Of a stretch of DNA of 51,466 nucleotides, positions 7,555 through 16,085 are shown piece after piece (position 1 is the stretch's first letter; each line of letters starts with the position of its first letter). A program made the position numbers and the translations under genes. Source of the DNA: Candidatus Sumerlaeota bacterium (GTDB lineage Bacteria; Sumerlaeota; Sumerlaeia; SLMS01; JAHLLQ01); the NCBI GenBank assembly GCA_021772755.1, contig JAJFLJ010000301.1, positions 1-51,466 on the forward strand, read 5' to 3'. Under the pieces are notes generated by a model. The model searched no databases and had not been told where the DNA came from. It saw only the letters and a list, made by a program, of their open reading frames with translations.

Positions 7555-10479
7555 TTGAGGCAGCCGCTTTCAGGCCATCGGGGTGGGGCGTCGCTCCTGG
7601 GGGGGTGGTGCACGCTGCTGCTCGCCCTGGCATGTCTCGTCCGGCCTCTTTCCGCTGCGGACCTCACGGGAGCGGAGGAGGAGTGGCTTCGGGAGAACGG
7701 GCGCCTGCGGTTCATCAGCCAGATCGAGTATCCGCCGTTCGAATTCGTCGGCGAGACCGGAGAATCGACGGGCATGAGCGTCGAGCTGGCCCGGTGGATC
7801 TGCGACGAGTACGGGATCGAAGCCGAGTTCCGGAACGCGACGTTCGCGGAGGCGCAGCAGGCGGTTCTCGACGGCGAGGCCGACGTGATCACGAGCTTCT
7901 TCTACAGCCAGCGGCGCGATCAGTCGTTCGACTTCAGCAGCGTGGTGTACGACGTTCCGGCGCTGATCTTCGTCCGCCGCGCGCAAGGGAACATATCGGG
8001 TGCGAACGACCTCGCCGGCCGGCGGGTCGCGATGCAGGAGGGCGACTACGCCCGCGAGTATCTCGCGGAGCAGGGGATACGCTACGAACGCGTGACGACG
8101 GAGAGCTTCGCCCTGGCGGCGGACGTCGTCATCGCCGGAGGAGCGGAGGCTCTGATCGGCGACAAGCAGATCGTTCTCTATCACCTGGCGTCGAGTGACC
8201 AGGCGCACGAGTTGAAGACGGTGGGCGAGCCGCTCTACATCGGACGCAACTGCATGGGCGTCGCGGACGGCAACAGGATGCTGGCGTCGATTCTCACGAA
8301 GGGCATCGAACAGGCGAGACGCGAGGGCGTGCTGGACGAGATCAGCGCGCGCTGGATCGGCCCCGAATCCGAACGGCGGCGTTCCTGGCTGACGGAGAAC
8401 GCGCGCGCGGTTCTGATTCTCCTTCTCGCGCTCGGAATCGTCCTGGCGTTCGTCGCCGTGTGGAGCGCGATGCTTCGCCGCCAGGTGGCGCAGCGCACGA
8501 ACGAGCTGAAGAGGAGCCGGAAGTTTCTTGGCGAGGCGCTGCGAATCGCGCGCATCGCAAGATGGGAGTACGATTCCGGCGACGGGACGATCCGCCTGGA
8601 TGCCTATGCGCAGCGGCTTCTGGGACTGGAGAAGGGGCATGGCGGATCGCTGTCGATGCCGCTCTCCGGGTTCGAGGACCGCTTCGTCAGGGAGAGCGCG
8701 CCCGTCTCCACCGCTGCAGCCCTCGACGAGCTCAGAGACGAAACGGGCGACGAGCCGGAGCGCAGACTCAGGCAGCGAATCGCCCGGGCGGACGGGACCG
8801 AGCGCACCTTCGCGGCGATTCTGCGCAGAACGAACGGGAACGACGGTGCCGAATACGTCTATTCGGGAACGATTCAGGACATCACGGAAATCGACGAGGC
8901 GGAACGCGCGCTCGCCGCATCCGAACGGCGGCTTCAACTGGCCCTCAAGGGGTCGAAGATGGCGTTCTGGGACTACGACGCGACCACCGAGACCTTCGCC
9001 ACGGACGAGCGCTGGCTGCGGATGCTGGGTTACCAGCCCAACGAAACCGAACTGGAGATCGACTCCATTTCGTCGCGCATCCACGAGGATGACCAGGAGC
9101 ACGTTCGCAGCGCGTTCGCCAGGCATCTCGCCGGACAGGCGGAAACGTACCTGGTGGAATGCCGCTACCGCATGAAGGACGGATCGTGGCTCTGGGTGCA
9201 GAGCACGGGGAGCGTCGTGGAGCGCGGCGAGAACGGAGCGCCGACGCGCATCAGCGGAACGTATCAGGACATTTCGGAGAGGAAACGCCACGACCGCGAG
9301 CGCGCGGAGCTCGACGCGAGACTGGAGGAGGTCGCGCGGCTGGAGAGTCTGAGCGTTCTCGCCGGCGGAATCGCGCACGACTTCAACAACCTGCTCGTCG
9401 GGGTGCTGGGATCGGCGGGCCTGGCGCTTTCCGAGCTGCCTGCGGAATCGACCGCCCGCAGCCAGATCGAACTGATCGAGAAGACGGCGCGGCAGGCGTC
9501 CGATCTGACGAAGCAGATGCTGGCGTACTCGGGGAAGGGGCGGTTCGTCGTGGCCCCTGTCAGCCTCAGCCGGCTGGTGCGGGAGATGTTGCACCTGTTG
9601 GAGTCCGCGACCGACGGAAAGGCGACGCTGCGGCTCGATCTGGACGACTCCATCCCCGCCGTGGAGGGCGACGTGACGCAGCTGCGCCAGGTCGTCATGA
9701 ACCTGATGATCAACGCGTCGGACGCCCTGCAGGACCGCGAGGGTCTGATCACGATTCGCGCCGGAACGATCGACGTCGACGAGCAGTATCTGCTCGGTAC
9801 GCGGTTCGTGGGCGGGTGCCGTCCTGGCCGCTACGTCTTCCTGGAGGTTTCCGACACCGGCGTCGGCATGTCTCCCGGCGTGCAGGAGAAGATTTTCGAT
9901 CCGTTCTTCACGACGAAGACGACGGGCCACGGACTGGGTCTGGCCGCCGTTCTCGGCATCATCCGCGGACACGGCGGTTTCCTCAAGGTCTACAGCGAGA
10001 AGGGAAAGGGCACGACGTTCAAGGTGGGTTTGCCTGCGAGCGAGAAGCCGGACCGGATTCCGCGCCCGCAAACGGCGGAACCCGCCGCAGGGATGTCGGG
10101 GACCGTGCTGGTCATCGACGACCACGCGACCGTTCGGAACGTGGCGGCGAGGATGCTCGAGCGGCTGGGGTTCGAAACGCTGGAGGCCGACGGGGGGCGT
10201 GCGGGGATCGACACCTACTTCCGGAACGAGGAGGCCGTTCGGCTGGTGCTTCTCGACATGTCGATGCCGGACATGACGGGCGACGAGGTGTTTGCGGAAC
10301 TGCGTCGGCGCAACGCCCGCGTGCCGATTCTGCTCATGAGCGGCTTCAACGAACAGGACGCGACGAACCGGTTCGTCGGAAAGGGTCTCGCCGGGTTTCT
10401 TCAGAAGCCGTTCACGCTCGCCGACATGCGCGCGGTCGTCAACGAGGTCCTGGTGGACGACCCCCCCGCCGACACCTGA
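7555..10479 (+). CDS. Hybrid sensor histidine kinase with periplasmic solute-binding sensor, two PAS domains and receiver
   Basis: 974 residues from TTG 7555, chosen because AGGCGAGG lies 6 nt upstream and a signal peptide follows (residues 1-34, ending PLSA). Residues 36-268 are a family-3 amino-acid-type solute-binding domain (RFISQIEYPPFEF, then GEADVITSFF). A membrane helix covers about 285-307. Two PAS/PAC units follow (about 325-450 and 455-578, the second ending GTYQDISERK). The dimerisation/phosphoacceptor region has H608 in GGIAHDFNNLL. The ATPase domain has NLMINASDAL, DTGVGM and GHGLGLAAV. A receiver domain (850-970) has DD at 855-856, phosphoacceptor D901 and K951. No separate response regulator is adjacent, so the phosphoryl group probably passes elsewhere. 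It is divergent from the Ala-X protein gene, which may be its target (inference). Confidence 0.93.
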   Translation: MRQPLSGHRGGASLLGGWCTLLLALACLVRPLSAADLTGAEEEWLRENGRLRFISQIEYPPFEFVGETGESTGMSVELARWICDEYGIEAEFRNATFAEAQQAVLDGEADVITSFFYSQRRDQSFDFSSVVYDVPALIFVRRAQGNISGANDLAGRRVAMQEGDYAREYLAEQGIRYERVTTESFALAADVVIAGGAEALIGDKQIVLYHLASSDQAHELKTVGEPLYIGRNCMGVADGNRMLASILTKGIEQARREGVLDEISARWIGPESERRRSWLTENARAVLILLLALGIVLAFVAVWSAMLRRQVAQRTNELKRSRKFLGEALRIARIARWEYDSGDGTIRLDAYAQRLLGLEKGHGGSLSMPLSGFEDRFVRESAPVSTAAALDELRDETGDEPERRLRQRIARADGTERTFAAILRRTNGNDGAEYVYSGTIQDITEIDEAERALAASERRLQLALKGSKMAFWDYDATTETFATDERWLRMLGYQPNETELEIDSISSRIHEDDQEHVRSAFARHLAGQAETYLVECRYRMKDGSWLWVQSTGSVVERGENGAPTRISGTYQDISERKRHDRERAELDARLEEVARLESLSVLAGGIAHDFNNLLVGVLGSAGLALSELPAESTARSQIELIEKTARQASDLTKQMLAYSGKGRFVVAPVSLSRLVREMLHLLESATDGKATLRLDLDDSIPAVEGDVTQLRQVVMNLMINASDALQDREGLITIRAGTIDVDEQYLLGTRFVGGCRPGRYVFLEVSDTGVGMSPGVQEKIFDPFFTTKTTGHGLGLAAVLGIIRGHGGFLKVYSEKGKGTTFKVGLPASEKPDRIPRPQTAEPAAGMSGTVLVIDDHATVRNVAARMLERLGFETLEADGGRAGIDTYFRNEEAVRLVLLDMSMPDMTGDEVFAELRRRNARVPILLMSGFNEQDATNRFVGKGLAGFLQKPFTLADMRAVVNEVLVDDPPADT

Positions 10480-10496
10480 CTCCGAACGACGGACCG

Positions 10497-12266
10497 TCAG
10501 CCGACGGGTTCGTGGTCGATCTTCGCCTGAAGTTCCTTGAGACGAAAGTGAAGCAGCACCTCGACGTCTTCCGGAGTGTCCTGGCGCAGCGCCTCGGCGG
10601 CGATGGCTTCGGCGTCGGCGCATGAAAGGCCGCGCAGCACCTGCTTGACGGCGCCGATGGAGGAGGGTGACATGCTGAGGCTGCGGATTCCCAGGCCGAC
10701 GAGCAGAACCGCGAGCTTCGGGTCCGACGCCATTTCGCCGCACACGCTGACGGGCGTTCTGGTCTCCTTCGCGCCTTCGACGACCATCGAGATAAGCTGG
10801 AGAACGGCAGGGTGGGTCTGGCGGTAGAGAGAGGCGACGGCCTTGTTCACGCGGTCGACGGCGAGGGTGTACTGGACGAGGTCGTTGGTGCCGATGGAGA
10901 GGAAGTCGGCCTCTTCGCAGAGGGTGCGCGTCTGGAGCGCGGCGGAGGGGATTTCGATCATGGCCCCGAGGTTGACTTTGGAGGGCGGATTCACGCCTTC
11001 GCGGTCGAGGCGCTCGAGAATGTCGTCGAGGATGTTGCGGCTCTCGCGAAGTTCCGTGAGGCCGCTGATCATGGGGATCATGATGTTCAGCTCGCGGCCG
11101 GCATGGGCCATGGCCATCGCGCGCAACTGGGCGCGGAAGAGATCGGGCCGCTGGAGGCAGAGGCGGATCGCGCGCACACCCATGAAGGGGTTGAACTCGT
11201 GGACCGGCTGGTCGGATGGCAGCTTGTCGCCGCCGATGTCGATCGTGCGCATGACGACCGGCTTGTCTCCGAGCTTCGCGAGAACGTGCCCGTAGGACCG
11301 CAGATGCTCCTCCTCGGTGGGAAGGCTGGTGCGCTCGAGATACATGAACTCGGTCCGGAAGAGGCCGATGCCCTCCGCGCCGTTGAGATCGACGGTGTCG
11401 AGCTCTTCGGGAAACTCCAGGTTCGCCATCATGGAGATGGTGACGCCGTCGAGGGTGATGGCGGGAACGTCGCGAAGAGTGCGGAGAGACTCCAGGCGCT
11501 TCTTCCAGACCTCGCCCTTCTCGCGGTAGAACTCGATCTGGTCGGCCGTGGGGTTGAGGATCACCTTCCCCTCGCCGCCGTCCAGGACGAGCATGTCGCC
11601 GGAACGGATGTAGTGCGTGATGTGTTCGAGCCCGACGCAGGCGGGAATGGAGAACGCCTTGGCCATGATCGCGGCGTGGCTGGTGGCCGCGCCCTCGTTG
11701 GTGCAGATGCCGAGAACGTGGTCCTTGCTGAACTGGGCGGTTTCCGCGGGCCCCAGGCCGTTGGCGACGACGATACAGCCTTCGCGCGGCAGGGCGGGGT
11801 GGCTCTCGGCGTAGATTCGCAGGAGGAACTTGATGACGCGGCGGGAGACGTCGTAGAGGTCGTGGTTGCGCTCGGCGAAGTAGCTGTCGCCGAGACTCTT
11901 CATCATCTCGCCGATCTGCTGCGTGACCTCCCAGAGAACGGCTTCGGCGTTGCGGCGCTCGTGACGGATGCGGCGAACCGTTTCGTCCACGATCTGGGGG
12001 TCTTCGAGGATCAGCAGGTGCGCGTCGAAGATGGATGCCTGCTGGCGGTCGATCTTTTCGAGGACCTGCTGGCGGATGCCGCGCAATTCCTCGGCGGCGA
12101 GGCCAACGGCTTCGTGGAACCGCTGGAGCTCGGCTTCGACCTCCGATTCCTCGATCTGCCAGGATTCGGTTCTGAAGTCCTCGGACTCGATGACATAGGC
12201 GGGACCGATGGCGATCCCTTCAGAGACGCCCAGACCTTCGAAGAAAAATGTTCGCCGACCTGCCAA
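10497..12266 (-). CDS. ptsI: Phosphoenolpyruvate-protein phosphotransferase (PTS Enzyme I)
   Basis: 589 residues. Enzyme I takes phosphate from PEP onto a histidine and passes it to HPr. The N-terminal part (GLGVSEGIAIGPA) is typical, and the phosphorylated His is H197 in GAATSHAAIMAK. The C-terminal PEP-binding barrel is intact, with GIGLFRTEF, the MIPMIS segment, GTNDLVQYTLAVDR and the catalytic Cys in VCGEMASDP. The start is TTG 12266; there is no ATG or GTG near the conserved beginning, and GGAG lies about 12 nt upstream. It lies 45 bp after the HPr gene, in one operon with it. No sugar-specific EII gene is present in the window. Confidence 0.95.
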   Translation of the reverse strand: MAGRRTFFFEGLGVSEGIAIGPAYVIESEDFRTESWQIEESEVEAELQRFHEAVGLAAEELRGIRQQVLEKIDRQQASIFDAHLLILEDPQIVDETVRRIRHERRNAEAVLWEVTQQIGEMMKSLGDSYFAERNHDLYDVSRRVIKFLLRIYAESHPALPREGCIVVANGLGPAETAQFSKDHVLGICTNEGAATSHAAIMAKAFSIPACVGLEHITHYIRSGDMLVLDGGEGKVILNPTADQIEFYREKGEVWKKRLESLRTLRDVPAITLDGVTISMMANLEFPEELDTVDLNGAEGIGLFRTEFMYLERTSLPTEEEHLRSYGHVLAKLGDKPVVMRTIDIGGDKLPSDQPVHEFNPFMGVRAIRLCLQRPDLFRAQLRAMAMAHAGRELNIMIPMISGLTELRESRNILDDILERLDREGVNPPSKVNLGAMIEIPSAALQTRTLCEEADFLSIGTNDLVQYTLAVDRVNKAVASLYRQTHPAVLQLISMVVEGAKETRTPVSVCGEMASDPKLAVLLVGLGIRSLSMSPSSIGAVKQVLRGLSCADAEAIAAEALRQDTPEDVEVLLHFRLKELQAKIDHEPVG

Positions 12267-12311
12267 CGTCAGGTGTGTCTCCGCCCGGGTGGAATCTCGC
12301 GCCGGTCATGG

Positions 12312-12629
12312 TCACTCGCCCATCAGTTCCTCGCCGAACCCCGTCTCCACCAACTGCTCGATGTCGTGCCGCAGGTCCTCGGCGCCTTCGCCTTCGGCGA
12401 CGATGCGGAGCGTCGTTCCGGCTCCCGCCGCGAGCATCATCATGCCCATGATGCTCTTTCCGTTCACCGACATGCCGTCGCGGTTCACCGTGGCCTCGCA
12501 CTCGGGGTACTTCCCGGTGGCCCGCACGAACTGGGCGGCGGGGCGGGCGTGAAGGCCCTGGCGGTTCCTGATGGTGACCTCGAACTCGACTCGTGTGGAT
12601 TCCAATCGCGTGTTCCTTTCCTCAGTCAT
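12312..12629 (-). CDS. ptsH: Phosphocarrier protein HPr
   Basis: 105 residues from ATG 12629, slightly longer than the usual 85-90 because of a 13-residue polar N-terminal extension. The active-site motif RQGLHARPAAQFV places the phosphorylated histidine at H27. The regulatory serine site NGKSIMGMMML (S59) is also conserved, so control by an HPr kinase/phosphorylase is possible, though no hprK is present here. HPr accepts phosphate from the Enzyme I encoded just downstream. A candidate promoter (12684-12711) precedes the gene. Confidence 0.93.
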   Translation of the reverse strand: MTEERNTRLESTRVEFEVTIRNRQGLHARPAAQFVRATGKYPECEATVNRDGMSVNGKSIMGMMMLAAGAGTTLRIVAEGEGAEDLRHDIEQLVETGFGEELMGE

Positions 12630-12683
12630 ACCTTGCCACCCTGCCTCGCTGCGGCGATTCTGGCCCTGCACTGCCGTAGCGCT

Positions 12684-12711
12684 ATTGTAAACGGCACGGG
12701 CCCGAAGGCAA
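12684..12711 (-). promoter_or_regulatory. Candidate sigma-70-type promoter for ptsH-ptsI
   Basis: On the minus strand, TTGCCT (12711-12706) and TACAAT (12689-12684) are separated by 16 bp, ending 54 bp upstream of the HPr start. The -10 hexamer matches the consensus at 5 of 6 positions and the -35 at 3-4 of 6. This is a reading by eye with no experimental support. Confidence 0.45.
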
Positions 12712-12776
12712 GTGCCACCCGTTGCGACAGGGTGATTTCCGGCGGACCGCGCAGAATTGTCAAGGGGTCATTTCCC

Positions 12777-13457
12777 GTGATACAAGTGGGTTCCGAGTCC
12801 CTTCCGCCGTCCGGGAACCCCGGCGGTTCCGGTGAATCCGCCGGGTCTCCGGGTTCTTCCCGCCGCGTGTTTCTGGCGGTCGATCTCCCCCCGGAAGTCC
12901 GGGCGAAGGCGGCCGACCTGTCCGCCCGTCTGCAAAAAGCGGCCCACTTCACGCCGCTGCGGGCGAATTGGGTCCCCCCCGCCAATATGCACATCACGAT
13001 CCATTTCCTTGGCCCCGTGGCCAACGAGCGGATCGACCGACTTGGCGAGGCTCTGCCGGGAGTCTGCCGGTCCATCGCCCCGTTTCGACTGGGCATCCGG
13101 GGAATCGGTTTCTTTCCCGACGAGAAGCTTCCGAAGGTCCTTTGGGCGGGGGTCGGAGGAGCGTTCCGGGCCCTTCTGGGCCTGCGGAACGATCTGGAGA
13201 GAATGGTCCGCTCGTGCGGAGTGGAGATCGCGCACGCCGATTTCCACGCCCATGTGACGATCGCGCGGTTCAAGAGCCTGAAGGGGACGGGCGCCTTCGT
13301 GCGAACGGGGCGGGAGTACGCGACGTGGAAGGTCGGCGAGTTCGACGTTCCCGGGGTGACGCTCTTCGAGAGCGCGTTCACGAAGGAGGCGGGCGTGCAC
13401 TACGTGCCGCTGGCGCGGGCGGAACTGGGCGGGGGGGAAGATTCGGCGAAGGGATAA
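12777..13457 (+). CDS. thpR: RNA 2',3'-cyclic phosphodiesterase (2'-5' RNA ligase family, ThpR)
   Basis: 226 residues. The two HxT catalytic motifs of the 2H phosphoesterase family are visible: HIT in NMHITIHFLG and HVT in FHAHVTIARF, about 90 residues apart. The family opens RNA 2',3'-cyclic phosphates to 2'-phosphates and can join tRNA halves in vitro. The conserved domain begins at RRVFLAVDLPP, after about 30 Gly/Ser/Pro-rich residues. I chose GTG 12777 because AAGGGG lies about 9 nt upstream; GTG 12786 is an alternative, and no ATG is available. The gene is divergent from ptsH. Its substrate in this organism cannot be read from sequence. Confidence 0.88.
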   Translation: MIQVGSESLPPSGNPGGSGESAGSPGSSRRVFLAVDLPPEVRAKAADLSARLQKAAHFTPLRANWVPPANMHITIHFLGPVANERIDRLGEALPGVCRSIAPFRLGIRGIGFFPDEKLPKVLWAGVGGAFRALLGLRNDLERMVRSCGVEIAHADFHAHVTIARFKSLKGTGAFVRTGREYATWKVGEFDVPGVTLFESAFTKEAGVHYVPLARAELGGGEDSAKG

Positions 13458-13580
13458 TTCCGTTGCCTCCGCAGGCCTTGCCCCGGGAAGTGTCACAGCG
13501 TCGGCATGCCATGGGAAGTCGGGAATCCGCAGGTCTGCGGAGCGCGATCCCTGCGCGCCATTTCACGGAGAACACGATCC

Positions 13581-14612
13581 ATGACGAATCACCTTCGCCT
13601 TCGATCCATCGCCTGGGCGCTGACGGCCGTCGTCGCGGCGTTCGGTCTCGGCGGCTGCGCCAAGAAAATGGTGACGGACGACTTTCCGGACGGGGAGCGC
13701 ATTTCCCACAACGGGGGCTTCGTCTCCACCTACGCGTGGGAGAACGCCGACAGCTTCGAGAGGGAGACGCCGCCGCGCAAGGAGTGGAACTTCACGTGGC
13801 TGCTGCCGCTGAACATCTACCAAAAGATGGCGGAGTTCGAGGGCACCCACAAGCTGGCGACGAGCAAGAACACCTACAACGGTCTGGGCTTTCCCCTGCT
13901 GTTCCTTCCGCTCCGCTTTTCGAGCCAGGAGAATCTGTACAGTCGCGCGGACACGTACCCGAAGCACCGCTCGCGGACGGAATGGAATCTTGCGTACGCG
14001 AGCAGCAGCGTTTCGGAGGACTGGCCGAAGGACCGTCCGACTCTCCACGCGAAGGGGCTTCCGCTGTTCTTCTCGAAGGGAACGCTTCGCGACCTGGGCA
14101 CCCAGAGCGGACGCCGCACCGACGCCGCAGGCTGGCAGACGCTCTGGAGCATTGGCCCCGCGTACATGAAGTTCAAGAGCCGCGAGGCGGACCGTTCGAA
14201 CCCGCGGGACGAACAGCGGGTGACCGCCGGCATGCCCCTCGCCCTGGGCGGGTTCCTGGGTACGATTCTCTGGCTCGACGCCGATGCGACCAACCACAGG
14301 GAGTACTCGCGCGAGCGCCTGCAGGTTCACGGCCCCCTGTTCGGAATGCTGGGTTTCTTCCGGACGCAGAAGGGGACGCGGTGGAATATGGTCCCCGAAA
14401 CGTCGGGCGAGGACGACCCGCGGCGCTTCGGCCACGAGGAGTACTCCAAGGGGCTGATCGCCGGACTGCTCTGGTACGATCAGGGCTCGAAGTACACGGC
14501 GCTTCCGGAAACCGAGAACTCGGGCCACGGTCCGGTCTGGAGCATGTTCGGGTGGGGTCGCAAGAACGGCGAGCCGACGATTCGGATATTCTGGATTCCG
14601 ATCGCGGTCTAG
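13581..14612 (+). CDS. Putative lipoprotein of unknown function
   Basis: 343 residues from ATG 13581, with GGAG about 10 nt upstream; an earlier in-frame ATG at 13506 would displace the signal peptide. A lipoprotein signal peptide ends in the lipobox FGLGGC with Cys26, so the mature protein is membrane-anchored. The mature part is Trp/Tyr/Arg-rich, with repeated beta-type segments such as EWNFTWLLPLNIYQ, LLFLPLRF, WNLAYAS and WSMFGWGRK. I recognise no family. It lies just upstream (25 bp) of three sulfotransferase-like genes and may share their transcript. Confidence 0.75.
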   Translation: MTNHLRLRSIAWALTAVVAAFGLGGCAKKMVTDDFPDGERISHNGGFVSTYAWENADSFERETPPRKEWNFTWLLPLNIYQKMAEFEGTHKLATSKNTYNGLGFPLLFLPLRFSSQENLYSRADTYPKHRSRTEWNLAYASSSVSEDWPKDRPTLHAKGLPLFFSKGTLRDLGTQSGRRTDAAGWQTLWSIGPAYMKFKSREADRSNPRDEQRVTAGMPLALGGFLGTILWLDADATNHREYSRERLQVHGPLFGMLGFFRTQKGTRWNMVPETSGEDDPRRFGHEEYSKGLIAGLLWYDQGSKYTALPETENSGHGPVWSMFGWGRKNGEPTIRIFWIPIAV

Positions 14613-14637
14613 GGAATCCCCCGGCGGTGGCGGCGCC

Positions 14638-15348
14638 ATGATCGTCAGCCACCGCTACCGGTTCATCTTCATCAAGACGCGAAAGACGGCGGGCACGAGC
14701 GTCGAGATCGCGCTGTCGAAGTATTGCGGACCCGACGACATCGTCACCGAGATCGAAGCGGAAGACGAGGCGCTGCGGCGGCGACTCGGATATCGCGGCC
14801 CGCAGAACCACCGGAAGCCCCTACACAGGTACGGAGCGCACGACTGGTGGCGGCTGGTGCGGGCAAGGCGCCGCGCGGTCCGGTACTGGAACCACATGGG
14901 GTTCCGGGATGTCCGGAGACTGGTTCCCGCAGAGGTGTGGAACGGGTACTTCAAGTTCTGCTTCGAACGGAACCCCTGGAGCAAGGCGCTCTCCTTCTAC
15001 CACTAACGGCGCTCGCAGGGCAGGGAACGGCGCCCCTTCGAGCGGTTCGTGATGGAGCGCGGCGCGAAGGGGTGTTCCGATCTGAAGACGTACGCCGAGG
15101 ATGGCAGAATCGTGGTGGACCACGTCGGCCGGCACGAGCATCTGGCGGAGGAAATGAAGATGATCGCGAAGCGGGTGGGGCTTCCGGAGGTGCCGACGCT
15201 TCCCCGCGCGAAGGAGAGAGCGCCCTCCGGCAGGCGTTCGCAGGCGGATCTCTTCACGCCGGATATGCGCGCGCGTATCGCTTGCGACCTCACCGCCGAG
15301 ATGGAACTGTTCGGGTACCGTTTCGAGGACGTCGCGACGACGATATGA
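14638..15348 (+). pseudogene. Sulfotransferase-like gene, copy 1 of 3, interrupted by one in-frame TAA
   Basis: A reading frame begins ATG 14638 (same opening as copies 2 and 3: sulfate-loop motif FIKTRKTAGTSVEIAL) and runs through the second PAPS-binding motif FERNPW, then meets TAA at 15004-15006. The same frame continues after the stop to TGA at 15348 and aligns without gaps to copy 2: the TAA falls exactly where copy 2 has TAC (Tyr), one base away. The downstream half keeps conserved pieces (RPFERFVMERGAKG, RVGLPEVPTLPRAK, TPDMRARI, ELFGYRFED). So this is either a recent nonsense mutation, a sequencing error, or two separate products (14638-15006 and a start at 15049). The end overlaps the start of copy 2 by ATGA. 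Confidence 0.8.
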
Positions 15349-16085
15349 TTCTCAGCCACAAGTACAGGTTCATCTTCATCAAGACGCACAAGACGGCGGG
15401 CACGAGCGTCGAGATCGCGCTGTCGAAGTACTGCGGCCCGAAGGACGTCATTACCGTCATCAACCCGGAAGACGAGGATATCCGCCGGGAACTCGGCTAC
15501 CCCGGGCCGCAGAACTACCTGAAGCCCTTTGGGAGGTACAACAAGCGCGACTGGTGGTGTCTGATCCACCGGCGCGAACGGGCCATCTGGTTTCGCAACC
15601 ACATCTGGGCCTCCACCGTCCGCAAGCGGGTCGGGGAGGAAGTGTGGGGAAGCTACTACAAGTTCTGCTTCGAGCGGAACCCATGGGACAAGACGCTGTC
15701 GTGGTACTTCTACGCGTCCGCCCGGGGCAACGAGGACAGGCCTCTGGAGCGCTTCATCGAGGAGGGCGGCGCGAAGGAGTTCTCCGACATGAAAGCCTAC
15801 TGCGGGAAGGACGGTCTTCTGGTCGACCGCGTCTGCCGGTACGAGAACATCGAGGGCGAGATGAAGGAGTTCGCGGAGCGGGTCGGTCTGCCGGAAGTTC
15901 CCGCGCTGCCGCGTGCGAAGGGGAGTTTCCGCAAGAACCGGAAACCGCTGGCGGAGGTGCTCGCGCCGGACATGCGCGATCGCATCGCACGCGATCTCTC
16001 CCGGGAAGTCGAGTTCTTCGGGTACACGTTCGAGGAGGCGGCAGCGCAGCAGCGCACGGCCCGGGCAGAGGCCTCCAAACCGTGA
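15345..16085 (+). CDS. Sulfotransferase family protein, copy 2 of 3
   Basis: 246 residues from ATG 15345, overlapping the stop of copy 1 by ATGA, which indicates translational coupling. The 5'-phosphosulfate loop is FIKTHKTAGTSVEIALS (residues 11-27) and the 3'-phosphate motif is FCFERNPWDK (107-116), as in sulfotransferase-fold proteins that use PAPS. The remainder has conserved family pieces (CGPKDVIT, GYPGPQNY, RVGLPEVPALPRAKG, APDMRDRI, FGYTFEEA). There is no signal peptide. Likely acceptors are surface glycans or lipids, given the LPS and polysaccharide genes elsewhere in the window, but no acceptor can be read from the sequence. Confidence 0.82.
   Translation: MILSHKYRFIFIKTHKTAGTSVEIALSKYCGPKDVITVINPEDEDIRRELGYPGPQNYLKPFGRYNKRDWWCLIHRRERAIWFRNHIWASTVRKRVGEEVWGSYYKFCFERNPWDKTLSWYFYASARGNEDRPLERFIEEGGAKEFSDMKAYCGKDGLLVDRVCRYENIEGEMKEFAERVGLPEVPALPRAKGSFRKNRKPLAEVLAPDMRDRIARDLSREVEFFGYTFEEAAAQQRTARAEASKP

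Noticed and set aside
7570-10743. A 1057-codon open frame on the minus strand opposite the histidine kinase
   Set aside because: It is a GC-bias shadow: Arg/His/Pro-rich with no domain, while the + strand frame carries every expected kinase motif.
12695-12720. A sigma-54 promoter (TGGCAC followed by TTGC) before ptsH
   Set aside because: The two elements are directly adjacent, without the required spacer of about 5 bp.
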